In this document: in pieces, positions 9,065 to 18,774 of the stretch
Layout of the letters: each line of letters starts with the position of its first letter
Numbering within the stretch: the stretch's first letter is position 1
DNA from: Paulinella micropora
Lineage: Eukaryota > Cercozoa > Imbricatea > Euglyphida
Length of the DNA: 25,190 bases
NCBI GenBank assembly: GCA_009731375.1
Contig: BJOX01000053.1
Coordinates: 292,392-317,581 of the forward strand
Direction: 5' to 3'
The notes under the pieces: model-generated
Databases searched by the model: none
The model's input: the letters and a program-made list of their open reading frames with translations, nothing else
What the model was told of the DNA's origin: nothing
Made by a program: the position numbers and the translations under genes

Positions 9065-9517
9065 GTGCGTACGGTCTGCATGCTCTGCGACCTGGAACAG
9101 CGCAAGCACGCGCAGGCACAGTCTGCATCCGACAGCGTTTCCTCCTTCTCCTCGTCTCGCCTCCTCTCTCTGATTCCCAAAGTCACCTCTCCTCGCTTTG
9201 GCAAGTCCCCAACAGGCGGCGCAAACAAGGCCACTTCCCCGCGCTCTCGCGGCTTCTTCTTCAGCCCAAGCGGCAGCGCCGCAAACAATGCCAAGGACAA
9301 CAACGCCAAATCACCGGCAGCTGCCGCCACTAATGCAACGTCCTCCCTCAGTCCACGCTTTCGACGCATGTCCGCACCGCCTCTTTCTTCTTCCTCAGAC
9401 TGGTCGTCTTCTTCTTCTTCTTCTTCTTCTTCTTCTTCTTCTTCTTCTTCTTCTTCTCCTTCTTCTCCTTCTTCTTCTTCTTCTTCTTCTTCTTCCTTTT
9501 CTTCTTCTTCTTCTTCA

Positions 9518-9553
<36 letters not shown>

Positions 9554-9838
9554 TCTTCTTCTTCCTCTACTTCTTCCTCTACTTCTTCTTATTCAACCTC
9601 TTTAACTTCTGGTTTGTCAAAGTCCACCTCCTCCAATTCGTCCGCTTCCTCTTCCTATCCTCATCCTCCTCCTCTTGAAAAAGAAGAAGAAGACGAAGAA
9701 GCAGCAAAACGATGTATTATTCATCCCTCTCCTCCTTCTACTTCAGAACCACGTCGTTCAACTTCTTTTTCTTCTTCTTCTTTTTCTTCTCCTTCTTCTT
9801 CAAGACGTCGCTCTTCTTCTTCTCCTTCTTCTTCTTCT

Positions 9839-9870
<32 letters not shown>

Positions 9871-10387
9871 CTCTTCTTCTTCGTCTTCTCCAGCTCCTTC
9901 TCCTTCTTCTTTCTCTTCTTTGTCTCCAGCTTCTTCTTCTTCTTCTTCTTCTTCTTCTTCTTCTGTTGTTGTTGTTGCCGCTGCTGCTGGTATTAGTCTC
10001 TCTGACTTTCCTTCTGCTTCTGCTGCCTCATCTTCTTCTCCATCGCGGGCTTCGTCGTCGTTACCTTCCTCCTCCTTGTCTTCTTCTTCTTCTTCTTCTT
10101 CTTCTTCTTCTTCTTCTTCGTCCTCCTCCTCGTCCTCCTCCCCTTTTTCTTTGTCTTCCTCCCCTTTATCCTCCTCCTCCTCCTCTTCTTCTTCTTCTTC
10201 TTCTTCTTCTTCTTCTTCTTCTCCTTCTTCTTCTTCTTCTTCTTCTTCTTCTTCTTCTTCTTCTTCTTCATCTCCCTCTTCTTCTTCTTCCACGTCGAGA
10301 TCCTTGTCTTCTTCCGCGCTGTCTCCTGCCGCTCGTCCCGTTTCCTCTTCCCGGCCTCGTCCGCTCCCCTTTCGCTTCTCTGCCGAG
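9065..10387 (+). CDS. Exon 18: very long poly-Ser exon
   Basis: The exon starts after TCTGAAG with VRTVCMLCDLEQRKHAQAQS, in phase with exon 17, and stays open for 441 codons to CCGAG before GTAGCG. The first ~110 codons are ordinary Ser/Pro/Ala-rich protein. The rest is mostly TCT/TCC codons in long runs, with islands such as SGLSKSTSSNSSASSSYPHP, LEKEEEDEEAAKR and VVVVAAAAG. A TTC repeat has no stop in any forward frame, so openness proves little within the runs. The unique islands staying open in the Ser frame is better evidence. Introns hidden in the repeats cannot be excluded. Confidence 0.55.
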
Positions 10388-10877
<490 letters not shown>

Positions 10878-10920
10878 GCGGTGGTCAGTGACAGCTCCAG
10901 TCGATCGCCAGCTAGTACTG
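10878..10920 (+). CDS. Exon 19: short Ser-rich exon after the first gap
   Basis: It encodes AVVSDSSSRSPAST plus one base, between TTTCGCAG and GTAGGT. Phase 0 in and 1 out, consistent with exon 18 if no exon lies in the gap 10527-10832. The next exon completes the codon as Gly-Ser-Ser-Asp. Confidence 0.55.
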
Positions 10921-10985
10921 GTAGGTCAGAGTCGCGTCCCTTCCGCGCCTCTACTGGGGAAGTCACAGGTTGCAGACATGCAGGC

Positions 10986-11061
<76 letters not shown>

Positions 11062-11104
11062 GCTTGCTTGCTTGCTTGCTTCCTTGCTTCCTTACATACA
11101 TACA

Positions 11105-11157
<53 letters not shown>

Positions 11158-11165
11158 TTTGCTTG

Positions 11166-11213
<48 letters not shown>

Positions 11214-11583
11214 GGCTCGTCTGATGTTCCGCTGTTTTCTGCGGTGGAGTTCAACGCGGCCGACTCGCCGTGCTCTGCAGAACCAGCCCCGTCCTCTCTC
11301 TTCACCTCCTTGTCGCACATGGCCGCCAACAACCAACCAGACGACATCATCAGGTACGTATGTATGTTTGTCTGTATGCATGTATGTATGTATGTATGTA
11401 TGTATGTATGTATGTATGTATGCATGCATGCATGCATGCATGCATGCATTGCATGCATGTAAGTATCTATGTATGTATGTATGTATGTATGTATGTATGT
11501 ATGCATGCATGCATGCATGCATGTATGTATGTATGTATGTATGTATGCATGTATGTATGTATGTATGTATGCATGTATGTATG

Positions 11584-11615
<32 letters not shown>

Positions 11616-12045
11616 TGTATGTATGTATGTACGTACGTAACGTACGTACGTAACGTACGTACGTAACGTACGTACGTAACGTACGTACGTAACGTACGTG
11701 CGTATGTATGTATGTATGTATGTATGTATGTATGTATGTATGTATGCATGTAATGTAATGTAATATAGTGTAATGTAATGTAATGTAATGTAATGTAATG
11801 CAAGGCAATGCAAGGCAATCCAATGCAATGCAATATTATGTGTTGTGTTGTGTTGTGTTATGTTATGTTATGTTATGTTATATATGTATGCATATTTGTT
11901 TGTTTGTGTGTGTGTGTATGTGTGTATGTATGTATGTATGTATGTATGTATGTATGTATGTATTTATCTATGTATGTATGTATGTATGTATGTATGTATG
12001 TACGTATGTAATGTATGTATGTATGTATGTATGTATGTATGTATG

Positions 12046-12077
<32 letters not shown>

Positions 12078-12211
12078 TGTATGTATGTATGTATGTATAT
12101 GTATCTGTGTATGTATGTATGTATGTACGTATGTATGTATGCATGTATGTATGTATGTATGTATGTATGTATGTATTATCTATATCTTGTGTATGATAGT
12201 GATATGTACAG
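10921..12211 (+). repeat. Introns 19-20: CTTA, TATG, ACGTACGTA, TAATG and TGTTA repeats
   Basis: Intron 19 is CTTA with a CTTG block. Intron 20 (11354-12211) runs through TATG, TGCA blocks, a TACGTACGTA array (11630-11700), TATG, then TAATG and CAATG pentamers (11750-11835), TGTGT/TATGT, and finally TATG (11925-12175). Confidence 0.88.
11215..11353 (+). CDS. Exon 20: Ser/Ala-rich exon
   Basis: It encodes GSSDVPLFSAVEFNAADSPC followed by SAEPAPSSLFTSLSHMAANN and QPDDII. Acceptor ACTTAG at the end of a CTTA microsatellite, donor GTACGTATG. Phase 1 in, 2 out. The chosen frame is acidic and Ser-rich like its neighbours; another frame is open but Arg/Trp-rich. Confidence 0.55.
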
Positions 12212-12268
12212 CATCTCGATGCCTGATCTTCCACCTCGAGTGGACGTGCTGGATATCCCCTTCGATTG
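12212..12268 (+). CDS. Exon 21: short exon
   Basis: It encodes SISMPDLPPRVDVLDIPFD with a split Trp codon at the end. Acceptor TGTACAG, donor GTCTATC, phase 2 on both sides. It stands out as the only unique sequence between two long microsatellite tracts. Confidence 0.6.
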
Positions 12269-12269
12269 G

Positions 12270-12337
<68 letters not shown>

Positions 12338-12436
12338 TCTATCCATCTATCTATCCATCTATCCGTCTATCCATCCATCTATCTATCTATCTATCTATCC
12401 ATCCATCCATCCATCCATCCATCTATCTATCTATCC

Positions 12437-12473
<37 letters not shown>

Positions 12474-12474
12474 A

Positions 12475-12505
<31 letters not shown>

Positions 12506-12507
12506 GC

Positions 12508-12551
<44 letters not shown>

Positions 12552-12639
12552 GTATCTATCTATCTATGTATCTATCTCTATCTATCCATCTATCGATCCA
12601 TCTATCTATCCATCCATCCATCCATCTATCCATCTATCC

Positions 12640-12670
<31 letters not shown>

Positions 12671-12723
12671 CATCTATCTATCTATCTATCTGTCTATCCA
12701 TCTATCCATCTATCCATCTATCC

Positions 12724-12769
<46 letters not shown>

Positions 12770-12772
12770 TAG
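12269..12772 (+). repeat. Intron 21: 500-base TATC microsatellite
   Basis: Nearly pure TATC with CATC and TGTC variants (a TGTC block at 12476-12507). The donor GTCTATC and the acceptor CTATTAG are both one base away from repeat units. Confidence 0.9.
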
Positions 12773-13348
12773 GGCGCCACCCGCTTTCGCGCCCCCTTTC
12801 CGTACTTCCGCGCCCGACCTGAGCTACCTGTCTTCGCTCTCGTCTTCGCTCTCGCCTTCTTCTCTCCCTGCTTCTCGCTCACCTTCTCTCTTTGCCTCTC
12901 GTTCTTCTTCTTCTTCTTCTTCTTCTTCTTCTTCTTCTTCTTCTTCTTCTTCCTCCTCCTCGTCCTCCTCCTCCTCGTCCTCCTCCTCCTCGTCCTCCTC
13001 CTCCTCCTCCCCAGCACCATCCTCATCATCAACATCAACCGATGCCACAGCAACAACCGCAACACTACCAACTTCCTCATCATCAAAAACTACCGCTTCT
13101 TTCTCCGCATCAAAATCACGTCAACCAAGACCATTTCACACTCACGCCGTGTCTGCCTCCAATTCCTTAACCAACTTGCCGCCCGCTTTGCCCTTACCGC
13201 GAGCAGCATCTTCTTCGTCGTCCTCTCTGCCCGTGCTGTTCTCCCCCTCCCCCTCCTCGTCCCATCTCTCGCCCCTGGCCTTGTCGTCTTCTAGTGCGGT
13301 GGCCTCAGCGCCCTCCTCCGCCTCCACAGCGCAACAGACACAGCACAG
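12773..13348 (+). CDS. Exon 22: Ser-rich exon with TTC and CTC runs
   Basis: It begins APPAFAPPFRTSAPDLSYLS in phase with exon 21 after CTATTAG, passes through about 40 Ser codons (TCT then TCC/TCG), then a Thr/Ala/Ser segment, and ends STAQQTQH before GTCCAG (phase 2). If the donor is not used, the frame stops at a TGA at 13360-13362 after SRL, which would be a possible end of the gene. I prefer splicing because the next exon fits in phase. Confidence 0.55.
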
Positions 13349-13628
<280 letters not shown>

Positions 13629-13979
13629 GCCGCTCTTCTCGCACGCGCAGTTGCGCTCCACCAACTCTCCCGTGCGGTCCCCCGCCCTGGCCCCGGCCGG
13701 TGCGCCCACTGGCCCGTCCGTCCCGCTCGCGCGCGCCGCAGCCGCCGCCGCGGCCGGTTCGCCATTATCAGCTGTTTCGCCGTCGTCAGCCGTTTCGCCA
13801 TCGTCAGCCGTTTTGCACGCTGCAGCGCACCCCACGCCAGTGCTGTCGCTGAATATGCTTCTTGCCCATGAGGCAAACAGCAACCTGCAGCTGCACGCGC
13901 GCTCGCGGGCCATGTCGGCCTCGGACTCGGACATGATGGTCAGGCTGTCCCCCCTGTTCTCCCCGCGGACACTCTCCAG
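13629..13979 (+). CDS. Exon 23: Ala/Pro/Ser-rich exon
   Basis: It reads RPLFSHAQLRSTNSPVRSPA and continues with poly-Ala and three SPSSAV/SPLSAV repeats, then LNMLLAHEANSNLQLHARSR and SDSDMMVRLSPLFSPRTLS. Acceptor GCCTAG, donor CAGGTAGCT, phase 2 on both sides. The base sequence is unique and GC-rich, which supports coding. No domain was recognised. Confidence 0.65.
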
Positions 13980-13983
13980 GTAG

Positions 13984-14024
<41 letters not shown>

Positions 14025-14699
14025 CATCTATCTATCTATCTATCTATCTATCTAACTATCTATCTATCTATCTATCCATCTATCTATCTATCTATCCCGG
14101 GCGGGATGCAGAGGGCCAGCTGCGCAGTGCTCCGGCCTAAAACCAAACCCCCTATAATGACCATTTTGTGTCCGCCGTTAATCGCGCGCAGCGCAAGGGC
14201 TAAACAGGCAACCAACTCCTGACCATGGCTGATGAAGTCGGGGCGTGATGCAAAGGGTTGATGAAGTCGGGGTTGTAGAAGGTAACTCACAACGAGCGTG
14301 AACTCCTGAAACCTCGGCTTGCTTGTGGCATCATCTCCTTAGGGCACACGCTCCTGGGGAGTGTTCTAGTGTTGTCCCGTATAGTTCAAAAGGGCTCGGC
14401 TACCTTTCGGCTTGAACTGGGCACAGACACCAACCACAGCGAGACAGTGGTTGGTGTGCAGCTTGGCCGGTGCTGAAAGTTCTTGTCCGGGGGTAGTATA
14501 GGAGGCCATGGCTTTTCAAGCTAAGCCACGCCCATAGATTAAACATTAAACATATCTATCTATCTATCTATCTAGTTAGACCCTCAGACTGCCTAATACC
14601 GGGGCCTAGTGCCTATCTCCAGCCCGCTGCCCAGCCATCAACTGCGTCTGTCCTCGGATATGCAGCGCTGCTAGACCAAACCTATTTATCTATCAACAG
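13980..14699 (+). repeat. Intron 23: TATC repeat, structured unique block, short dispersed repeat B
   Basis: TATC (13982-14096), then about 460 bases of unique sequence (14098-14560) with two inverted repeats: 14427-14437 with 14447-14457 (11 bases, perfect, 9-base loop) and AGTTCAA 14383-14389 with TTGAACT 14412-14418. The block ends in ATTAAACATTAAACATATC and a short TATC tail. Family B follows at 14601-14690 (GGGGCCTAGTGCC..CGGATATGCAGCGCTG..AGACCAAAC). The unique block has no convincing open frame. Confidence 0.75.
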
Positions 14700-14829
14700 G
14701 TCGACGGGTGCTGCGCTGCCCAGCTCGGGCTTGGCGGCGTCCTCCGCTGTCTTCTCGAGCCATCGCATGCATCGAGCAACCTCACTCAGCTTGATACACA
14801 CGCACGCGCCCTTCAGATCGGAGTCTGCG
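14700..14829 (+). CDS. Exon 24: Ser/Ala-rich exon
   Basis: It encodes STGAALPSSGLAASSAVFSS and then HRMHRATSLSLIHTHAPFRS before GTACAG. Phase 2 in, 0 out. Its acceptor, ATCAACAG, comes straight after a copy of the short dispersed repeat (14601-14690). Confidence 0.6.
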
Positions 14830-14925
14830 GTACAGACTTTACATAATATCATGCATCATACATACATACATACATACATACATACATACATACATGCATA
14901 CATACATACATACATATTCCTGCAG
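14830..14925 (+). repeat. Intron 24: CATA microsatellite
   Basis: CATA repeat from 14856 to the acceptor TTCCTGCAG. Confidence 0.8.
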
Positions 14926-14975
14926 GACCTGACGCAGCTGTTCCATCGCTCATACATACATGTATGTTGCCACAG
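14926..14975 (+). pseudogene. Echo copy of exon 25 start (or alternative first half)
   Basis: After TTCCTGCAG the sequence GACCTGACGCAGCTGTTCCA parallels GACTCGACGCTGTTTCAG at the start of exon 25, 50 bases downstream. It has its own good acceptor and is open (DLTQLFHRSY). Any intron to the next acceptor would be only about 14 bases, too short to splice, so it is either a decayed duplicate or an alternative acceptor in another frame. Confidence 0.55.
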
Positions 14976-15056
14976 GACTCGACGCTGTTTCAGCGCTCTT
15001 CGCCGCAGGTGCTGTCTCCCTGGTCCGTAGCCTCGCCCACCAACACCACAACACAG
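14976..15056 (+). CDS. Exon 25: Ser/Pro/Thr-rich exon
   Basis: It encodes DSTLFQRSSPQVLSPWSVAS followed by PTNTTTQ. Acceptor GCCACAG, donor GTTAGC, phase 0 at both ends. A degraded copy of its second half lies at 15121-15161, and a copy of its first half at 14926. Confidence 0.6.
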
Positions 15057-15059
15057 GTT

Positions 15060-15101
<42 letters not shown>

Positions 15102-15120
15102 CTCAATCTCTCTCTCTTTG

Positions 15121-15161
15121 TCTCCCTGGTCCGTCGCCTCGCCAACCAACAGCAGCACACA
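15121..15161 (+). pseudogene. Echo copy of the 3' half of exon 25
   Basis: TCTCCCTGGTCCGTCGCCTC, then GCCAACCAACAGCAGCACACAG, repeats the exon 25 end (15015-15056) with a few substitutions. The donor is lost: the exon copy is followed by ATTATT where exon 25 has GTTAGC. It sits after a CT tract, as if exon plus intron start had been duplicated and one copy decayed. Confidence 0.7.
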
Positions 15162-15365
15162 GATTATTCTACCTCCCTCCTCCATTCTTCTCCAGACATA
15201 CATGAATGCATACATACATACATAGATATACCGTATCATATCATGTCATATCATTCATATCATATCATACTATACAATACCATACCACCTCGTATCATAC
15301 CATACCATACCATATCATATCATATCATATCATATCATATCATATCATATCATATCATATCTTAG

Positions 15366-15579
15366 ACGCTGACGCCAGTGCTGCAGCCCTCGACCCTTAC
15401 CCAGCAAGGACACTCATATCATACCATATCATATCATATCATATCATATCATATCATATCATACCATATCACATCTCAGGCGCTCACACCTCTGCTACAG
15501 TCGTCCACCCCTACCCAGCAGCAACAGCAGCAACAACAGCAACAGGTCAACAAAGACCGAACCAGCCGCGCCTTCCAGG
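15366..15579 (+). CDS. Exon 26: internally duplicated Thr/Gln-rich exon with an exonised ATATC tract
   Basis: Two versions are possible. The short one starts at 15480 after CATCTCAG: ALTPLLQSSTPTQQQQ, a Gln run, then VNKDRTSRAFQ. The long one starts at 15366 after ATCTTAG: TLTPVLQPSTLTQQGHS, then an open ATATC repeat translated as SYHIISYH, then the short version in the same frame. LTPVLQPSTLTQQ and LTPLLQSSTPTQQ are plainly duplicates. The upstream copy has no donor of its own, so it is either a dead echo or part of one exon with an exonised microsatellite. Donor CCAGG before GTATGT, phase 1 out. Confidence 0.5.
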
Positions 15580-15830
15580 GTATGTAACACATGCACATGT
15601 CATGTATGTCATGTATGTAATTCACATTTGCGCATACATATATGCATACATACATACATACATACATACATACATACATACATACATACATGCATGCATA
15701 CATACATACATACATACATACATACATACATGCATGCATACATACATACATACATACATACATACATGCATACATACATGCATACATACATACATGCATA
15801 CATACATACATGCCATACATACATACGTAG

Positions 15831-15880
15831 ATTTCGAGCTGCCGCTTAGCAAGCACATCTCAGCGACCGGGCCCGTGCAG
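15831..15880 (+). CDS. Exon 27: short exon
   Basis: It completes an Asp codon and encodes FELPLSKHISATGPVQ between ACGTAG and GTGGGG. Phase 1 in, 0 out, fitting exon 26. The following intron begins as a GA tract and a G run that breaks the assembly (15938-15973). Confidence 0.6.
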
Positions 15881-16314
15881 GTGGGGGCCGGGAGAGAGAG
15901 AGAGAGAGAGAGAGAGAGCGGGGGGGGGGGGGGGGGGNNNNNNNNNNNNNNNNNNNNNNNNNNNNNNNNNNNNGGGGGGGGGGGGGGGGGGGGGGGGAGA
16001 GAAGGGAGAGAGAGATATGATCTACCTTCACATCTTAATAAAAGGATGGACAGACATCTCATGACCAACATAACTAATATGCAAGGTTCTTCTCTGCCTT
16101 GTTGAAAACATGCGCACACATACTTATGCATACATTTTTATTTATTTTTATAATATATTCATATATTGATATTTTATGTATGGCATGCAGACTCCCGTTG
16201 CCGTTCCGAGGCCTTCACGTACTCTGTATGGCTTTATTCTTCCTTGCTAAAAACATATAATATACATAAACACACATCTGTTTTCATATTATATTGTGTT
16301 CATGTTGCACCCAG
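15881..16314 (+). repeat. Intron 27: GA and G tracts, gap, AT-rich unique sequence
   Basis: GA (15893-15918), a G run broken by 36 N (15938-15973) with G on both sides, then about 290 bases of AT-rich unique sequence containing the exon 28 echo at 16191. Nothing else is recognised. Confidence 0.8.
16191..16225 (+). pseudogene. Echo copy of exon 28 start
   Basis: After CATGCAG the first 35 bases repeat the start of exon 28; the last 24 bases are identical to it (ending CCTTCACGTACTCT). The copy carries both an acceptor and a donor (GTATGG) but is one base shorter in its first third, so in phase 0 it would shift the frame. It could be used only as an alternative exon. I call it a decayed duplicate. 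Confidence 0.65.
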
Positions 16315-16512
16315 ACTCCGCGGCGTCGTTCCGAGGCCTTCACGTACTCTGCGCTGACGACTGTCACGCGCGACCGCGACAACAGCGGCAGCAACAGCAC
16401 CAGCAACAACAACAACAACAAAAGCAACAGCAACAGCAACAACAACAACAACATCCCCACAGACAGCAGCAGCTCCAGCAGCAGCAGCAGCTCCAGCAGC
16501 TTCCCACAGCCC
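16315..16512 (+). CDS. Exon 28: Asn/Ser-rich exon
   Basis: It encodes TPRRRSEAFTYSALTTVTRD and then runs of Asn and Ser (SNSTSNNNNNKSNSN, SSSSSSSSFPQP). Acceptor CACCCAG, phase 0. Read one base out, the same DNA gives a poly-Gln frame (CAG/CAA), so the frame rests on phase continuity. The donor CCC before GTCCGT is weak, and the exon end may be wrong. Confidence 0.5.
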
Positions 16513-16833
<321 letters not shown>

Positions 16834-16882
16834 GCGGCGTTGGCCAATCCGTCCAGTCGACGTAGCCGCAGCTTTGGGAAAG
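16834..16882 (+). CDS. Exon 29: short basic exon
   Basis: It encodes AALANPSSRRSRSFGK plus one base, between CTGTCCAG and GTAGAT. Phase 0 in, 1 out. RRSRS resembles basic Ser/Arg linkers elsewhere in the Ser-rich half. Confidence 0.55.
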
Positions 16883-16931
16883 GTAGATACATAAGATACA
16901 TACATACATACATACATACATACATACATAG

Positions 16932-16986
16932 AGCGCGAGCAGACGTCTACCCTCCACAGCAGCAGCAGCAGCAACAGCGGCAGCAG
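16932..16986 (+). CDS. Exon 30: Ser/Asn-rich exon (AGC run)
   Basis: It encodes EREQTSTLHSSSSSNSGS in phase 1 after ACATAG and leaves AG before GTATGTAT. The AGC/CAG run could be read as poly-Gln in another frame, but phase with exons 29 and 31 selects Ser. Confidence 0.5.
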
Positions 16987-17230
16987 GTATGTATGTATGT
17001 ATGTATGTATGTATGTATGTATGTATGTATGTATGCATGTATGCATGTATGTATGTATGTATGTATGTATGTATGTATGTATGTATGTATGTTATGTATG
17101 TATGTATGTACGTACGTACGTACGCATGTATGTATTGCTTCATGTAGCAGCAGCAACTACTACGGTCGCAGCGGCCGCGCGCAGGCCATGGAGGACGACG
17201 CAGCTGCCGAGGTAGCTAGCTGTCTATGTA

Positions 17231-17277
<47 letters not shown>

Positions 17278-17362
17278 ATATATATATATATCTGTCTGCC
17301 TGCTTATCTACCATCTATCTATCTATCTATCTATCTATCTGTCTCTCTATCTATATCTATAA

Positions 17363-17415
<53 letters not shown>

Positions 17416-17516
17416 GGGACTAGTGCCCACGCCCAGCCCGCTACCCAGTCGCCAATTGGCGGCGGGGTGGAATGGATGCCTGTGTCTTCGGATATGCAGC
17501 GCTGATAGACCAAACA

Positions 17517-17553
<37 letters not shown>

Positions 17554-17632
17554 GTCTATCTATCTATCAGCCCAAGCCACAAATGGTGGCGGGGTCTATG
17601 TATTCGGATATGCAGAGCTGATAGGCCAAACG

Positions 17633-17671
<39 letters not shown>

Positions 17672-17768
17672 ATATCTATCTATCTATCTATCTATCTACC
17701 TACCTACCTACCTACCTACCTACCTACCTACGTACCTATCTACCTATCTACCTACCTACCTATCTATA

Positions 17769-17813
<45 letters not shown>

Positions 17814-17824
17814 CTGGTATCTAG
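16987..17824 (+). repeat. Introns 30-31: TATG, TATC, TACC repeats with two copies of repeat B
   Basis: Intron 30 is TATG. Intron 31 (17212-17824) is TATC interrupted by repeat B at 17416-17520 and 17568-17635, both ending ..GATATGCAG.GCTGATAG.CCAAAC.TATC and passing straight into TATC repeat. Confidence 0.85.
17148..17211 (+). CDS. Exon 31: Ser/Ala exon
   Basis: It encodes SSSNYYGRSGRAQAMEDDAA then AE between CATGTAG and GTAGCT. Phase 2 in, 0 out. The sequence is unique, with no microsatellite inside. Confidence 0.6.
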
Positions 17825-17885
17825 TTGGTCAGTCGCAAGTTGTCCGTGGCGTCCAAGGAGCAGCTTGTGGAAGCTGCTGACCCAG
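17825..17885 (+). CDS. Exon 32: short helical exon
   Basis: It encodes [20 protein letters not shown] plus one base. Acceptor GTATCTAG, donor GTCACT, phase 0 in, 1 out. An echo of its 3' half lies at 18003-18035. Confidence 0.65.
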
Positions 17886-18002
17886 GTCACTGCCCACCCA
17901 ACTACCTACCTCGCTATCTACCTACCTATCTACCTACCTAACTACCTATTTATTTACCTACCTGCCTATGTATCTACCTACCTACCTACCTATGCACCTA
18001 CC

Positions 18003-18035
18003 TCCAAGGAGCCTGTGGAAGCTGACCCAGGTCAC
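18003..18035 (+). pseudogene. Echo copy of exon 32 end with donor
   Basis: TCCAAGGAGCCTGTGGAAGC followed by TGACCCAGGTCAC repeats 17852-17890 with two separate losses of three bases, both in frame. The donor and the first intron bases are copied too, but no acceptor is seen directly upstream, only CCTA repeat. Confidence 0.75.
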
Positions 18036-18180
18036 CCGCCCACCTACCTATCTACCTCCCTACCTATCCACCTACCTATTATTTTATCTACCTATCTACC
18101 TGTCCACCTACCTACCTACCCACCTACCTACCTACCAGTCTACCTACGTACTTAACTAACTGCGTGTCTGCCCACTACAG

Positions 18181-18200
18181 GCGGCTTGGAGTCCTTACCT
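18181..18200 (+). pseudogene. Echo copy of exon 33 start with acceptor
   Basis: After CCCACTACAG, the bases GCGGCTTGGAGTCCTTACC parallel GTGCGGGCTTGGTGTCCTCGC of exon 33, 42 bases downstream. The copy dissolves into CCTA repeat. Confidence 0.55.
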
Positions 18201-18222
18201 ACCTGCCTACCTATTTACTCAG

Positions 18223-18275
18223 GTGCGGGCTTGGTGTCCTCGCTGGACGAGCGACCGGGCCAGCGAAGGCTGTCG
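18223..18275 (+). CDS. Exon 33: short exon
   Basis: It encodes GAGLVSSLDERPGQRRLS between TTACTCAG and GTAGCT. Phase 1 in, 0 out, unique sequence. Confidence 0.62.
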
Positions 18276-18279
18276 GTAG

Positions 18280-18333
<54 letters not shown>

Positions 18334-18337
18334 CTAG

Positions 18338-18393
18338 GTGGGTCGGCTGAGCGTCAACACCAACTTCCTGCAGGACCAGCGTCAGCACTCCAG
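18338..18393 (+). CDS. Exon 34: short exon
   Basis: It encodes VGRLSVNTNFLQDQRQHS plus two bases between TCTCTAG and GTATTG. Phase 0 in, 2 out. Confidence 0.62.
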
Positions 18394-18774
18394 GTATTGT
18401 ACTGAATTGTATTGTATTGACTGCATTGTGTTAAATTGGATTGGAGATTGGATTGGATCGGATCGGATTGGATTGGATTGGATTGGATTGGATTGGATTG
18501 GATGGGATGGGATGGGATGGGATGGGAGTGGCGTGGAGTGGAGTGTAGTGGCGTAGAGTGGAGTAGAGTGGTGTAGAGTGGAGTAGAGTGGAGTAGAGTG
18601 GAGAGTAGAGTGGAGAGTGGAGAGTGGAGTGTGGGAGTATGGGAGTGTGGGATGGCCGGATGGCCGGATGGCGGGATGGCGGATTCTATTCTATTCTATT
18701 CTATTCTCTATTCTATTCTCTATTCTATTCTCTATTCTATTCTCTATTCTGTTCTATTGTCTTGTGTGCTGCAG
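18394..18774 (+). repeat. Intron 34: drifting pentanucleotide array
   Basis: The unit changes stepwise along the intron: ATTGT, GGATT (18430-18500), GGATG (18500-18530), GAGTG/GTAGA (18530-18640), GGATGGCC (18650-18680), TTCTA (18683-18750). The donor GTATTG and acceptor GCTGCAG flank it. Confidence 0.85.

Larger units (their letters stand above)
15057..15830 (+). repeat. Introns 25-26: CT, ATATC/ATACC and CATA repeats
   Basis: A CT tract (15061-15115), ATATC pentamers (15235-15362 and 15416-15476), and CATA (15643-15825). Echo copies of exon pieces lie among them, at 15121 and 15366. Confidence 0.85.
17886..18337 (+). repeat. Introns 32-33: CCTA repeat with echoes, TATC
   Basis: CCTA/CCAC repeat (17890-18170) enclosing the echoes of exons 32 and 33. 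TATC (18280-18332) separates exons 33 and 34. Confidence 0.85.

Noticed and set aside
9721-10293. Reverse-strand poly-Glu and poly-Lys open frames opposite the TTC repeats
   Set aside because: Shadow of the Ser-coding repeat; no unique protein sequence and no splice context on that strand.
16037-16042. AATAAA at 16037 and another near 20803 as polyadenylation signals
   Set aside because: Both lie in introns of a phase-continuous model, and a six-base match is expected by chance in AT-rich sequence.
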